Assembly (NCBI RefSeq): GCF_008729015.1 | Contig: NZ_RKSM01000001.1 | Span: forward strand, 186,001 to 250,000 | Length of the DNA: 64,000 bases | Source of the DNA: Haloarcula sp. CBA1129 | GTDB taxonomy: Archaea; Halobacteriota; Halobacteria; Halobacteriales; Haloarculaceae | Reading direction: 5' to 3' | Shown: positions 52,131 to 60,399 of the stretch, one piece after another | Layout of the letters: each line of letters begins with the position of its first letter | Position numbering within the stretch: the first letter of the stretch is position 1 | Notes under the pieces: model-generated | Told to the model about the DNA's origin: nothing | Seen by the model: the letters and a program-made list of their open reading frames with translations, nothing else | Database searches by the model: none | Made by a program: the position numbers and the translations under genes

Positions 52131-52811
52131 ATGCCACCACTCCCGTTGCAGAGTGACTGGGCGTTCGTCATCGGGAACCTCGACCTGCTACTCGTCGGCA
52201 CGGGTGTCACGGTCGCCCTGACAGCGGCGAGCATCTTGCTTGGCTTTCTGCTCGGGTTCCCGGCGGGAGCCGTCGAAGTATACGGTCGCGGCCCGCTCAA
52301 GCGCGCCGTCGAGACAGCCGGCGTCGTACTCCGCGGAACGCCGCTGCTCGTCATCATCATCTTGCTGTTCTTCGGGCTCTCGGTGTCAAGCAGCGCCTTC
52401 GTGACCGCAACCATCGCGCTCGGCCTCCGGAGCGCTGCGTATCAGTCACAGATCTTCCGTGGCGCGCTCCAGAGCGTCGATGAGGGACAACTGGAAGCCG
52501 CTCGCGCCGTCGGCATGGGCCGACTACAGGCGATCCGCAGCGTGGTCGTCCCGCAGGCGCTCCGCCGGAGCGTCCCCGGCTTCCAAAACGAGTTCACCAT
52601 CGTCCTGAAGGACACGAGCATCGCTATCGTCATCGGTATCGGCGAACTACTGACCGTCGGCCAGAACCTCTATCAGGGCGGTCAGAGCACCGCCGCACTT
52701 GAGATTTTCCTGACTGTGAGCCTCATCTACTTCGTTCTCACGTTCGTGACGAACCGCTCGCTCGACTACGTCGACGACCACTTCAGCATCCCCGGAGGTG
52801 AGCGCGCGTGA
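52131..52811 (+). CDS. Amino-acid ABC permease 1 (HisM/GlnP type)
   Basis: 226 residues with five to six helices, beginning FVIGNLDLLLVGTGVTVALT. The EAA loop reads QLEAARAVGMGRLQAIRSVV followed by PQALRRSVPGFQNEF, where the ATPase docks. GTPLLVIIILLFFGLS is the conserved N-terminal GTPLLVQ-type motif. It overlaps the ATPase start by 4 nt (GTGA). Confidence 0.93.
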   Translation: MPPLPLQSDWAFVIGNLDLLLVGTGVTVALTAASILLGFLLGFPAGAVEVYGRGPLKRAVETAGVVLRGTPLLVIIILLFFGLSVSSSAFVTATIALGLRSAAYQSQIFRGALQSVDEGQLEAARAVGMGRLQAIRSVVVPQALRRSVPGFQNEFTIVLKDTSIAIVIGIGELLTVGQNLYQGGQSTAALEIFLTVSLIYFVLTFVTNRSLDYVDDHFSIPGGERA

Positions 52812-53560
52812 GCACTCCGCTGCTGGAACTCGACGACGTGTACAAGTCCTACGGCGAAGAACAGGTGCTCTCCGGCGTCAGTTTCGAGATGGACGCCGGT
52901 GACGTCGACGTGGTCATCGGCCCCAGCGGCAGCGGGAAGTCAACGATGCTCCGCTGTGTGAACCGCCTCACCGAGATCAACGGCGGGGACATCTACCTCG
53001 ACGGCGACTGCGTCACCGACGCCGACACCGACGTGAACGAACTCCGAAAACAGGTCGGGATGGTCTTTCAGGATTTCAATCTCTTCGCCCACCTCACAGC
53101 GCTTGGCAACGTCACGCTCGGCCTGCGGAAGGTCCGCGGGATGGACAAGCAAGCGGCCCAAGAGAGGGGCTACGAACACCTCGAACAGGTCGGCCTGCTG
53201 GATCAGGCTGACTCTTACCCCGCCGAACTATCAGGCGGCCAGAAACAGCGGGTCGGTATCGCCCGCGCGCTGGCGATGGACCCGAAGCTCTTGCTGTTCG
53301 ACGAGCCGACCAGCGCGCTCGACCCGGAACTCGTCGGCGAAGTCGTCGATGTGATGCGTGACCTCGCCGCCGAGGGCATCACGATGCTCGTGGTCAGCCA
53401 CGAGATGGGGTTCGCGCGGTCTGCGGCGTCGGACATCATCTTCCTCGACGACGGTGAAATCGTCGAACACGGCCCGCCGAAGCAATTGTTCGAGAACCCA
53501 CAAGCGGCCCGGACCGGTGAGTTCCTCAGCCGTCTAGAGACGACCCACGAGGGGGAGTGA
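52808..53560 (+). CDS. Amino-acid ABC transporter ATPase (GlnQ/HisP type)
   Basis: 250 residues with a GTG start overlapping the permease stop. Walker A VVIGPSGSGKSTMLRCVNRL, Q-loop VGMVFQDFNLFAHLTALGNV, signature YPAELSGGQKQRVGIARALA, Walker B KLLLFDEPTSALDPELVGEV and switch His MLVVSHEMGFARSAASDIIF. Full length for the polar amino-acid class. Lies between the two permease genes, so it serves both. Confidence 0.96.
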   Translation: MSTPLLELDDVYKSYGEEQVLSGVSFEMDAGDVDVVIGPSGSGKSTMLRCVNRLTEINGGDIYLDGDCVTDADTDVNELRKQVGMVFQDFNLFAHLTALGNVTLGLRKVRGMDKQAAQERGYEHLEQVGLLDQADSYPAELSGGQKQRVGIARALAMDPKLLLFDEPTSALDPELVGEVVDVMRDLAAEGITMLVVSHEMGFARSAASDIIFLDDGEIVEHGPPKQLFENPQAARTGEFLSRLETTHEGE

Positions 53561-53563
53561 CCG

Positions 53564-54544
53564 ATGGGGACGCCGGAGTCCACGACCGGTGGACGGACGA
53601 TTCGCGCCCGTGCCGCCGGGCTGACCGACCAGCCGCTGACGCTGCTTACTGTTGCGGTCTTCTGGACGTGGCTCGTCGTACGCTGGACGAACGACTTCCT
53701 GCTTGACGGCGCGCTTATCGAACGCAACACGTCGTTCTTCCCGACGGCACCGTTCGAGGCGGTCGCGGGGACGCTCGGTGATCTCGCGGCGAGTCTCGGT
53801 CCGGTCGGGTTCCCTGTCGGCTGGGTCGCCGGCTTCTTCGAGTTTCTGGCGGCGTCGATCCCCTACCTGCCACAACTGGCGACCGGCGTGTGGGCGACGA
53901 TACTGCTGACGGTGCTGGGTATCGCCTTCGGGTTCGTCATCGCCGTCCCGCTCAGCGTCGCCCGAGTGTACGGCGGGAGCGCCACCCGCTCGGTCGCACT
54001 GGGCTACACTGAGCTGTTCCGCGGGACACCACTGCTCGCCCAGCTGTTCGTCCTCTACTTCGCGACGCCGCTGACGACGGTCATCCGTGAGCTGCCCACC
54101 GTTGGGAGCGGATTCATCCCCGCACAGGCGTTCTGGGTGGCTGTCATCGCGTTTACCTTAAACAGCGCGGCCTACCAGTCAGAATACATCCGGTCGGCGC
54201 TGAACTCCGTCCCGGAGGGGCAACTCACCGCCGCTCGTTCAATCGGGCTCTCCAAGGTCGATGGGATACGCCACGTCGTCCTGCCGCAGGGCCTTCGCTA
54301 CGCGATTCCGGGCTGGTCGAACGAACTGGTGTACCTCATCAAGTACTCCTCGCTGGCGAGTTTCATCACCGTCCGCGAACTGTTCGAGCGGACTGATGCC
54401 ATCGCAAGCGAGACCTACCGGTACACGGAACTGTTCGTCCTCGCCGGCCTGCTGTACCTAGCGCTGGTCATCTCGGCGTCACTTGTGATGGACTACGTCG
54501 AAGACCGAGTCGCGATTCCCGGCCTCGGGACGACCGGTCGGTGA
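53564..54544 (+). CDS. Amino-acid ABC permease 2 (HisQ/GlnP type)
   Basis: 326 residues, longer than permease 1 because of a 100-residue N-terminal extension with one extra helix (TLLTVAVFWTWLVVRWTNDF) and a periplasmic stretch. The permease core begins LATGVWATILLTVLGIAFGF; EAA loop TAARSIGLSKVDGIRHVVLP. FRGTPLLAQLFVLYFATPLT carries the conserved GTPLL motif. Two unlike permeases imply a heterodimer. The stop codon abuts the convergent rfcL stop with no spacer. Confidence 0.93.
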   Translation: MGTPESTTGGRTIRARAAGLTDQPLTLLTVAVFWTWLVVRWTNDFLLDGALIERNTSFFPTAPFEAVAGTLGDLAASLGPVGFPVGWVAGFFEFLAASIPYLPQLATGVWATILLTVLGIAFGFVIAVPLSVARVYGGSATRSVALGYTELFRGTPLLAQLFVLYFATPLTTVIRELPTVGSGFIPAQAFWVAVIAFTLNSAAYQSEYIRSALNSVPEGQLTAARSIGLSKVDGIRHVVLPQGLRYAIPGWSNELVYLIKYSSLASFITVRELFERTDAIASETYRYTELFVLAGLLYLALVISASLVMDYVEDRVAIPGLGTTGR

Positions 54545-56074
54545 CTACATGAAATCAGAGAGGCCGGACTGCTGGTCGTCCTCCTCGGCCGCCTCGCTCG
54601 CTGCCTCCGTCTCGTCGTCGGTCGTGGTCTCGTCACTGACGGCGTCAGAGTCAACACTATCGTCGGCCGCAAGCGATACCTGCTGTTCGCTGCCTTCTTC
54701 GGAAGGGTCGGCATCGGTTTCACCAGCGCCACCTGCATCGCTTTCTCCGTCACCGCCTTCGACACTTGCACCCTCGAACGCCCCGCCGGAGTGTTCGACG
54801 GCGGCTTCCTCCTTGAGCGCCTCCGCGTCAGCGACGATGTCCTGCACCTTGTTCGTGTCCTTCCCCGACCCGGTGACGAAAGACACGTGTTCGGCCTCCA
54901 TATCGTAGGTCGCCGCCATCGCCACCGTTAGCTCTCGGTTCCGGCAGTGGTGGGTCATCGTCGCGAGGAACGGCATGATCTCCCGGCGAGCGGTCCGCAT
55001 CGAGACGCCATCGATAGTCGCGATTTGCTGGGCGACGTAGTCCCGGGTGTTACGGGTCCCCTTTGACCGCCCGAGTTTCGACCAGTAGCTCGGCGGGCCG
55101 TAGCGGGTCCAGCCGCCTTTCGTCCCGTCCCGCGCCGCGGCGACACCGGCGGTCATGTTATCGCCAGCGTACCGCCAGAAGGAGTAGTTCTGCGTCTCAC
55201 GCACCCGGCCGAGCCACTGGTCGGCGTTCGAGAGGAACTCGTAGGCCCGCACCAGTTCAGTGCCCTCGTAGTCCTTTGGCATATTGTCCTCGATCCAGTT
55301 GATGAGGTCGTCGAGTGTCTCGTCCACGTCGTAGCTGGCCTCCAAGGCCTCCTGTGCGCCGGCTTCCTTCAGCACCACGTCGAGGTACTCGAAGATGCCC
55401 TCTGTCGTGTCGCGCTCGCCAGTAATTACGTCGTCAGTAGTGAGTCGCTCCGTTGTCTCGGCGATGGCTTGGAGATCCTTGACCGCACCCCGCAGGTCGC
55501 CGCTGTTTTGCTCGGCGAGTTCCTGCAGCGCGTCGGACTCGTACTCGACGCCCTCTTGCCGACAGAGGTCACGGAGGACGGGAACGATAGAGCGGGGCGA
55601 GACGTCTCGGAACTCGATGTCCTGACAGTTGTTCCGCAGGCCGTTCGACATCTCGTAGTACTCGTTGGCGATGAGCACCATCGGCTGGCTGGCCTCCTTC
55701 ACGAGGGCGGTGATAGCCCGCGCACCGCCGCGGTCGGCGTTGCCGTGGATGTTGTCCGCCTCGTCCATGATGACGAGTCGGCGGCCGCCACCGCCGGCGG
55801 TCAGCGTGCCGGACTTGGCGGCTTCGCCGGCCACCCGATTGATAACGTCCTTCGTCCGGGAGTCGCTGGCGTTGAGTTCGATGGTCGGCCACCCCATGTC
55901 GTTTGCCAGCGCGTGGGCGGCCGAGGTCTTCCCGATGCCCGGGGACCCGTGGATGATGACCGCCTCGCGGTGGTCGTCCCACGTGTCCGCCCATTCTTTG
56001 AGTGCGTCGCGGGCCTTGTCGTTGCCCCGCACCTCTGATAGCGTCGTCGGGCGGTACTTCTCCGTCCAATCCAT
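54545..56074 (-). CDS. rfcL: Replication factor C large subunit
   Basis: 509 residues from MDWTEKYRPTTLSEVRGNDK. Loads the PCNA clamp on DNA with RfcS. AAA+ Walker A VIIHGSPGIGKTSAAHALAN, Walker B RRLVIMDEADNIHGNADRGG, and a C-terminal collar domain. The last 100 residues are a highly acidic tail; the end QQSGLSDFM matches the PCNA-interacting PIP box (Q-x-x-L-x-x-F-M). The TATA-like AAATATC (56102-56108) lies about 28-34 nt before the start and is shared with the divergent gene. Confidence 0.96.
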   Translation of the reverse strand: MDWTEKYRPTTLSEVRGNDKARDALKEWADTWDDHREAVIIHGSPGIGKTSAAHALANDMGWPTIELNASDSRTKDVINRVAGEAAKSGTLTAGGGGRRLVIMDEADNIHGNADRGGARAITALVKEASQPMVLIANEYYEMSNGLRNNCQDIEFRDVSPRSIVPVLRDLCRQEGVEYESDALQELAEQNSGDLRGAVKDLQAIAETTERLTTDDVITGERDTTEGIFEYLDVVLKEAGAQEALEASYDVDETLDDLINWIEDNMPKDYEGTELVRAYEFLSNADQWLGRVRETQNYSFWRYAGDNMTAGVAAARDGTKGGWTRYGPPSYWSKLGRSKGTRNTRDYVAQQIATIDGVSMRTARREIMPFLATMTHHCRNRELTVAMAATYDMEAEHVSFVTGSGKDTNKVQDIVADAEALKEEAAVEHSGGAFEGASVEGGDGESDAGGAGETDADPSEEGSEQQVSLAADDSVDSDAVSDETTTDDETEAASEAAEEDDQQSGLSDFM

Positions 56075-56089
56075 CAAATCATCCCCATA

Positions 56090-56101
56090 CTATGACCATA
56101 G
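56090..56101. promoter_or_regulatory. Inverted repeat in the rfcL/RHH divergent region
   Basis: CTATG-AC-CATAG: 5-nt arms around a 2-nt centre, between the rfcL start (56074) and the RHH protein start (56133). Ribbon-helix-helix repressors often bind such short repeats at their own promoter; this is a candidate operator and marks the left edge of the AT-rich island. Confidence 0.35.
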
Positions 56102-56132
56102 ATATTTGCGTGTCGAATCATTAAGATGGAGT

Positions 56133-56507
56133 ATGCCACGTGTTCGTGTAGTCGTTTCGGACGAGAAGAAACAACGCTGGCAAGATTACGTTGGCGAAAC
56201 CCCTGAATACGACAGTGTTAGCGATCTTGTCCGCAAATCCGTCGAACAGGAAATCAGCACTGAATCCAACTCCGAGATAGATCAATACGAAGAACTGTAC
56301 CAGATTATGGAGGCTGTCGAATCTTTAGAAAAGAAGAACTCTCGATTGCAAGACAGTCTTGACGCCCACAGACAGAATTCTATTACAAAATCAGACATGG
56401 ACGAATTAGAGAGTATGATAGGAGAAGCTATCTGGGAATATGCCAATATGATTCGAGATCTCGATGGCAACCAAGACTCTTCGACGGAGGACACTGATGA
56501 AAAATGA
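56133..56507 (+). CDS. Ribbon-helix-helix regulator with coiled-coil tail
   Basis: 124 residues. The N-terminal 45 form an RHH-type DNA-binding unit: MPRVRVVVSDEKKQRWQDYV (ribbon) and SVSDLVRKSVEQEI (helix). The rest is predicted helical and acidic (EELYQIMEAVESLEKKNSRL). It overlaps the integrase start by 11 nt. A likely regulator or excision factor for the integrase. ATG at 56133; TATA-like ATACTATG about 45 nt upstream. Low-GC codon use differs from rfcL next door. Confidence 0.75.
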   Translation: MPRVRVVVSDEKKQRWQDYVGETPEYDSVSDLVRKSVEQEISTESNSEIDQYEELYQIMEAVESLEKKNSRLQDSLDAHRQNSITKSDMDELESMIGEAIWEYANMIRDLDGNQDSSTEDTDEK

Positions 56508-57492
56508 ATTCATAGCAGATCTTGGCCTCAACGAAGAGTCGAAGGACCAGTTAGATAGAGTCTTTACCAAAATTGACGCCCGTTTCACAGAGAATACGTA
56601 TCGGAACCGGAAAGTGGTCATCAAACAGTTCACAGAATTTTCAATTGAAGACGATCTGAGAGATGTAGGAAGCGTAGAAGTAGATGACTGGGTGAGCCAC
56701 TTACTCACTGATGATTACGCCCCCCGTTCTGTTAGAGGGAAAGCCTACGCTCTATCTGGAGTATTCAATGAGCTGGTCACGAGAAATTTTGTTGAGTCGA
56801 ACCCAGTTGAAGACGTTTCCGTAGAAGACCTCGAACAGACGAGGCAAGACCAATACCACACAGAAAACAACAAAGGGCAGTACCTCTCCATCGAAGAATA
56901 CGAAAAGTTGGTCAAGGCAACAGATAATGTCCGTGACAAGGTGATGGTACGCCTTCTATGGCAAACGGGCTGTAGAGTGAGTGAAGCTGCTGATGTTCGT
57001 ATTTCAGATATAGATCGAGACAACCGAAGTATAACGATCAGGAACGCTAAGTCTGGAAAATACAAGGACACCGGAACACGCACAGTCTACTATGACCGAA
57101 AATTCAGTGTTCTACTCCGTCAATATATTGACGAAGGTTATCGAGAAGGCTTTGTCGGGTTGAGTGAAGACAAAGAAGATCACGGTCACTTGCTCGTATC
57201 GAACGAAAAATACAGCCTCAACAAAGAATACATCACTAAATTCATAGCAGAGATAGCTGAACGAGCAGGAATTCAAGACGTGATGTATGAGAATCGTGCA
57301 GGTAATGAGATGAAACGAGTCAATGCCCATTTACTGCGGAAATCCTACGGCGTCCATAGGACGAAAAACGGGATGCCCATAGCCTATCTGTCCGAACTCA
57401 TGGGTCACGCAGATGTGACCGTTACCAAAGAAAACTACCTCCACTTCCGAGAAGACGACATAGAAGAAGCAGAGCGTACCTACGCTCCTTAA
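56497..57492 (+). CDS. Tyrosine recombinase/integrase (complete)
   Basis: 331 residues from MKNEFIADLGLNEESKDQLD. GGAGG at 56486-56490 sits 6 nt before this ATG, favouring it over the ATG at 56464. The N-terminal SAM-like domain (residues 10-110) precedes the catalytic domain. Catalytic residues: Arg in WQTGCRVSEAADVRISDID, His-x2-Arg in NAHLLRKSYGVHRTKNGMPI, His in YLSELMGHADVTVTKENYLH and Tyr in the same ENYLHF. All active-site positions are present, so it may be functional. It resembles phage/XerC-type integrases of haloarchaeal genetic elements. Confidence 0.92.
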   Translation: MKNEFIADLGLNEESKDQLDRVFTKIDARFTENTYRNRKVVIKQFTEFSIEDDLRDVGSVEVDDWVSHLLTDDYAPRSVRGKAYALSGVFNELVTRNFVESNPVEDVSVEDLEQTRQDQYHTENNKGQYLSIEEYEKLVKATDNVRDKVMVRLLWQTGCRVSEAADVRISDIDRDNRSITIRNAKSGKYKDTGTRTVYYDRKFSVLLRQYIDEGYREGFVGLSEDKEDHGHLLVSNEKYSLNKEYITKFIAEIAERAGIQDVMYENRAGNEMKRVNAHLLRKSYGVHRTKNGMPIAYLSELMGHADVTVTKENYLHFREDDIEEAERTYAP

Positions 57493-57560
57493 TACGAGAT
57501 CTTACGGAGAAGACCTTACCAAAATACTGGTTAGGTTCTGAAACAGGTTTGTAGACACTC

Positions 57561-57842
57561 ATGGACGACGAAGAGATCCAGTCTCACTACCGGGAGATCA
57601 TTCAAGACCTTGCTGATGACGAGATCGAATACATCCGTGTAGATCTTGACGCAATCGGATTCCCTGAACAACGAGAGGAGGAATTCGGAGAGATGGCCAG
57701 AGTAGTCACCGTCGAAGACGTGGAAGAGAGCAAGATTCTCCGTCCACTCATAGCGAATATAGCCCAATCCGAGGACGAGATCGAGAACCAGTACGGAATC
57801 GAAGTCCTTGACGAAGAAGAAGCAGTCCTCTACGGAATCTAA
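57561..57842 (+). CDS. Small acidic protein of the AT-rich island
   Basis: 93 residues, strongly acidic: MDDEEIQSHYREIIQDLADD then IEYIRVDLDAIGFPEQREEE and ILRPLIANIAQSEDEIENQY. Mostly helical, no transmembrane segment, no named family. Same strand as the integrase, 68 nt downstream, in the same low-GC composition. Function unknown. Confidence 0.65.
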   Translation: MDDEEIQSHYREIIQDLADDEIEYIRVDLDAIGFPEQREEEFGEMARVVTVEDVEESKILRPLIANIAQSEDEIENQYGIEVLDEEEAVLYGI

Positions 57843-57926
57843 CTCTCATTCTAAACCAATATTACCGCAAGTAATTTAGGATAGGGCGTTTATTATGTAG
57901 ATAGACCAACAATATAGTGAGATATC

Positions 57927-58049
57927 ATGAGCGCACAACAACAGAAACCAGAATCAGAGGACAAGACCGTGAAGATCTGTTCTATCCACGAGATCTTCTA
58001 CGACCCAGCTAAGAGAGATCAGTGTCCACTCTGTGCTAAGACTCAGTGA
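57927..58049 (+). CDS. 40-residue zinc-finger-like protein
   Basis: From ATG 57927: MSAQQQKPESEDKTVKICSI then HEIFYDPAKRDQCPLCAKTQ. The C-x2-H and C-x2-C pairs are separated by 14 residues, compatible with one zinc ion. TATA-like TTTATTAT (57888-57895) precedes it by about 34 nt. A T-rich terminator follows. Easily missed for its size; function unknown. Confidence 0.6.
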   Translation: MSAQQQKPESEDKTVKICSIHEIFYDPAKRDQCPLCAKTQ

Positions 58050-58061
58050 AAACTCACTCAG

Positions 58062-58079
58062 TTCTATTTTTTATTTTTT
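58062..58079 (+). terminator. T-rich terminator after the small zinc-finger gene
   Basis: TTCTATTTTTTATTTTTT lies 13 nt after the stop, matching the U-rich signal of archaeal intrinsic terminators. Confidence 0.6.
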
Positions 58080-58203
58080 GAATCGCCTTTGCGAGTTATT
58101 CTGCGAGAGGAAGGGTACATCAGAGAACCATTCAGTTGAGAGAACGCTTCTAACGGCAGAATAGTGTTCAGCCACGACCACAGCACCAGCAGCACAGCAA
58201 TAC

Positions 58204-58224
58204 AATATAATATATAATATATTA
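58204..58224. other. 21-bp A/T-only tract upstream of the 394-residue gene
   Basis: A run of only A and T in the form AATATAATATATAATATATT plus one base. The 278-nt gap 58049-58327 also has a TATA-like AAATATAC (58303-58310) before the next start but no clear iterons. Such tracts occur at replication origins and unwinding elements; here it is a hint only. Confidence 0.4.
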
Positions 58225-58326
58225 CTACTAACACTTTACATACTGTTTACTAACAAGGGTGTTTTCCTATCCACGCTCTGGTGTGAATAGACCTTTAGGG
58301 AGAAATATACATACATCTAACCGGAA

Positions 58327-59511
58327 ATGGTAGAACAAACGATATATCAGAATGGCGAATCGGATAGAAAACAACTGAAGATGCCGAAATACGCATATCA
58401 GTGGCTCAAGAGTGACGATGGAGACTCTATGACTAAGGGTCTGAACGCATTTGAGGCTCTATTCTTTGCTAACGAGGAGTACACGGACTCTCTGACTGAA
58501 ACTGAGAATTTTGTTGATTCTCAGCTATCCTCCATAGCCTCAGTAAAAACCGTGAGGGCTCTTCAAAAAATAAAAAAGAGCGATCTGGTGGTAGACACAG
58601 AGAACGACGAAATGCAGGCTCATGTGAACGTACATCTGCCTCAGGACTTCGTGAATAACCAACTCAAGGTTCAACGAGGAATCGGAGAACACATCGCTGA
58701 TGCAGTGGTCAACCTTGCTGAGTCTGCCTACACGGATAGGCTTGACCGGATTAAGTGTAAGCGAGAGATCTACCAGTACATCGATGACGGCACGTACCCG
58801 TCACACCCAGTAGCGCAGGCGGTCGTTGAAGGAGATAACAGTAGGTTCGAGGGTGTGATGACGGCATATGACTTCGTATCTGCCTACAGTGACGAAGACG
58901 ATGGCCTACAGGTCCATGATGATCTCACTCTGGATGATCTGAGGAGTGTCGAGCATAGTAGCGATGGAGCTGGATTCTCACAAGGTGATGGAAAAGAAGA
59001 TCGAGTAGAAGCTATTCAGATTGCTTTGGAGAACGAGATTGAGAAGGACGGTATTGATCCAACTCACTATACATCTAACCAAGTAGCTGAGATAGTGAGT
59101 AATATCTACGGCATCAAGACGGATGCTACAGTTGAGTCCTACGTTGATGACCTCGATATTCACTGGGTCACGATGGTCGATTTCAACGCCCGTGAAGTGG
59201 TGTTACAGTACAAGAAGGACAAGATAGACGAAATCGAAAATGCCGATACGAGGAACAAGCAGACGAAGCTAAACAAACTCAAAAACACGTCTGCGAGCGA
59301 TCTTGTGCTGAAGGATGACGAGTACATCGAAGACACAGAACTACCTGCTGAGGTGGCTCTTGAGCAGTGGAACGCTATCCTCGATGCAACCAATAGTAGT
59401 CTCAGAAAGAGTGGCATCGGGAGTATTCAGTGGGACCTCCACGAGAAGTTTGAGACGTATGTACAGAATATGAAAATGGCTCCGTTAGAGAATATGGTAG
59501 AGCAGAATTGA
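58327..59511 (+). CDS. 394-residue protein with two RHH-like segments, possible replication/partition protein
   Basis: No named family recognised. Two stretches read like ribbon-helix-helix motifs: RKQLKMPKYAYQWLKSDDGD with SMTKGLNAFEALFF (residues 14-48) and AHVNVHLPQDFVNNQLKVQR with GIGEHIADAVVNLA (residues 99-132). The rest is helical and acidic with no transmembrane segment or catalytic motif I recognise. Largest gene of the island, preceded by an AT tract and its own TATA-like box (leaderless start at 58327). Candidate replication initiator or partition protein by position and motif; not proven. Low-GC codons. Confidence 0.7.
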   Translation: MVEQTIYQNGESDRKQLKMPKYAYQWLKSDDGDSMTKGLNAFEALFFANEEYTDSLTETENFVDSQLSSIASVKTVRALQKIKKSDLVVDTENDEMQAHVNVHLPQDFVNNQLKVQRGIGEHIADAVVNLAESAYTDRLDRIKCKREIYQYIDDGTYPSHPVAQAVVEGDNSRFEGVMTAYDFVSAYSDEDDGLQVHDDLTLDDLRSVEHSSDGAGFSQGDGKEDRVEAIQIALENEIEKDGIDPTHYTSNQVAEIVSNIYGIKTDATVESYVDDLDIHWVTMVDFNAREVVLQYKKDKIDEIENADTRNKQTKLNKLKNTSASDLVLKDDEYIEDTELPAEVALEQWNAILDATNSSLRKSGIGSIQWDLHEKFETYVQNMKMAPLENMVEQN

Positions 59512-59548
59512 TTAGAGCGTTTCAGATTCGAAATTCCTTTTGAGGACT

Positions 59549-59563
59549 ATAGTAGCGTACTAT
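59549..59563. repeat. Inverted repeat downstream of the 394-residue gene
   Basis: ATAGTA-GCG-TACTAT, perfect 6-nt arms, 38 nt after the stop. Possible terminator hairpin or protein-binding site. The remaining 59564-59778 spacer shows no gene. Confidence 0.35.
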
Positions 59564-59778
59564 TCTCCAGAATTCGTAGAGCAGATTAGCTCTCCTCAAT
59601 AGATCTGGTTCTGACTGGTGGTACAGCAATCACAATTTGACGTTAGTTAGGGGTTCGAGACGAAGGAGATCTTAGGTTGTCACAGCTGGTGTGGAGGCCT
59701 GTCACTGTCATCTGGTCTACGACACCTTCCCTATGGAAGCCAAAAATAACTGCACCACCAACGACAACAGACCAATAT

Positions 59779-60090
59779 TCATTCTCCGCTAAAATCAAAC
59801 ACAATCAGCTCTTCCGGATCAGACCGCTGAACCGAGTCTTCTGGCTGAGGAAATAAGGCGATATCTGGAACGTATAGAGTACTGTTAACCATTTCTTTCT
59901 TCTTAGCGAAGCCAACATCAACGAGATCATTCAGACACCTTCTAACCGTTCTTTTCTGGACTGGATTCTTCCCGTTCTGATTCTCCATGAATTCATATAG
60001 TTCTGCTACGCTGAATCCACAGTGATTCTTTCTGTAATATTTTGATACTGATAACTGTACAATCAATAACCTCTTCCGAGTTTTACTCAT
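59779..60090 (-). CDS. Winged-helix DNA-binding protein of the AT-rich island
   Basis: 103 residues, starting MSKTRKRLLIVQLSVSKYYR. A winged-helix pattern follows: FSVAELYEFMENQNGKNPVQ, recognition helix KRTVRRCLNDLVDVGFAKKK, wing NSTLYVPDIALF. The C-terminal tail is acidic. Divergent from the 73-residue acidic gene at 60178, with a palindrome (60127-60141) between, suggesting local transcription control. No named family. Confidence 0.72.
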   Translation of the reverse strand: MSKTRKRLLIVQLSVSKYYRKNHCGFSVAELYEFMENQNGKNPVQKRTVRRCLNDLVDVGFAKKKEMVNSTLYVPDIALFPQPEDSVQRSDPEELIVFDFSGE

Positions 60091-60126
60091 ACAAGAATGT
60101 AGAATCTCCTGTCCTAATACTATTTA

Positions 60127-60141
60127 CACTACTTCGTAGTG
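60127..60141. promoter_or_regulatory. Palindrome CACTAC-TTC-GTAGTG in the divergent spacer
   Basis: Perfect 6-nt arms centred between the winged-helix gene (starts 60090, minus) and the acidic gene (60178, plus). The plus-strand TATA-like ATATTATT (60144-60151) starts 3 nt after it. Good candidate operator for the winged-helix protein. Confidence 0.45.
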
Positions 60142-60177
60142 CGAATATTATTAGGGTGTTCTAACCACTATTTATGT

Positions 60178-60399
60178 ATGAATCTGATAGATTATTTAGA
60201 TGAAAGCGCAGAGTACGATGAACAGAAAGATCTCTACGAGGATTTCGCACGTAGAGCCTTAGAGCGAGATGATTTAGAGGAGTACTATGCTTCTGCATCA
60301 GAGGATGATATCTTATCCTCAATAACGATGTATGATTTTGTCGTTCAAGACCACGCTGAAGCGAATTCTGAGGACGAGGAAGGAGGTGATGACCTATGA
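60178..60399 (+). CDS. Small acidic protein of the AT-rich island
   Basis: 73 residues from ATG 60178: MNLIDYLDESAEYDEQKDLY, EDFARRALERDDLEEYYASA, SEDDILSSITMYDFVVQDHA and an acidic end. Helical and strongly acidic. Leaderless by its TATA-like box. Its last four bases (ATGA) overlap the next gene's start, so the two are translated together. No family recognised. Confidence 0.65.
   Translation: MNLIDYLDESAEYDEQKDLYEDFARRALERDDLEEYYASASEDDILSSITMYDFVVQDHAEANSEDEEGGDDL
60382..60389 (+). promoter_or_regulatory. Perfect ribosome binding site GGAGGTGA
   Basis: Six nucleotides before the ATG at 60396; sets the start of the zinc-finger gene, inside the coding end of the upstream gene. Confidence 0.65.

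Noticed and set aside
58140-58330. Iteron-type replication origin
   Set aside because: An A/T-only tract is present but I found no repeated iterons; kept only as a hint.
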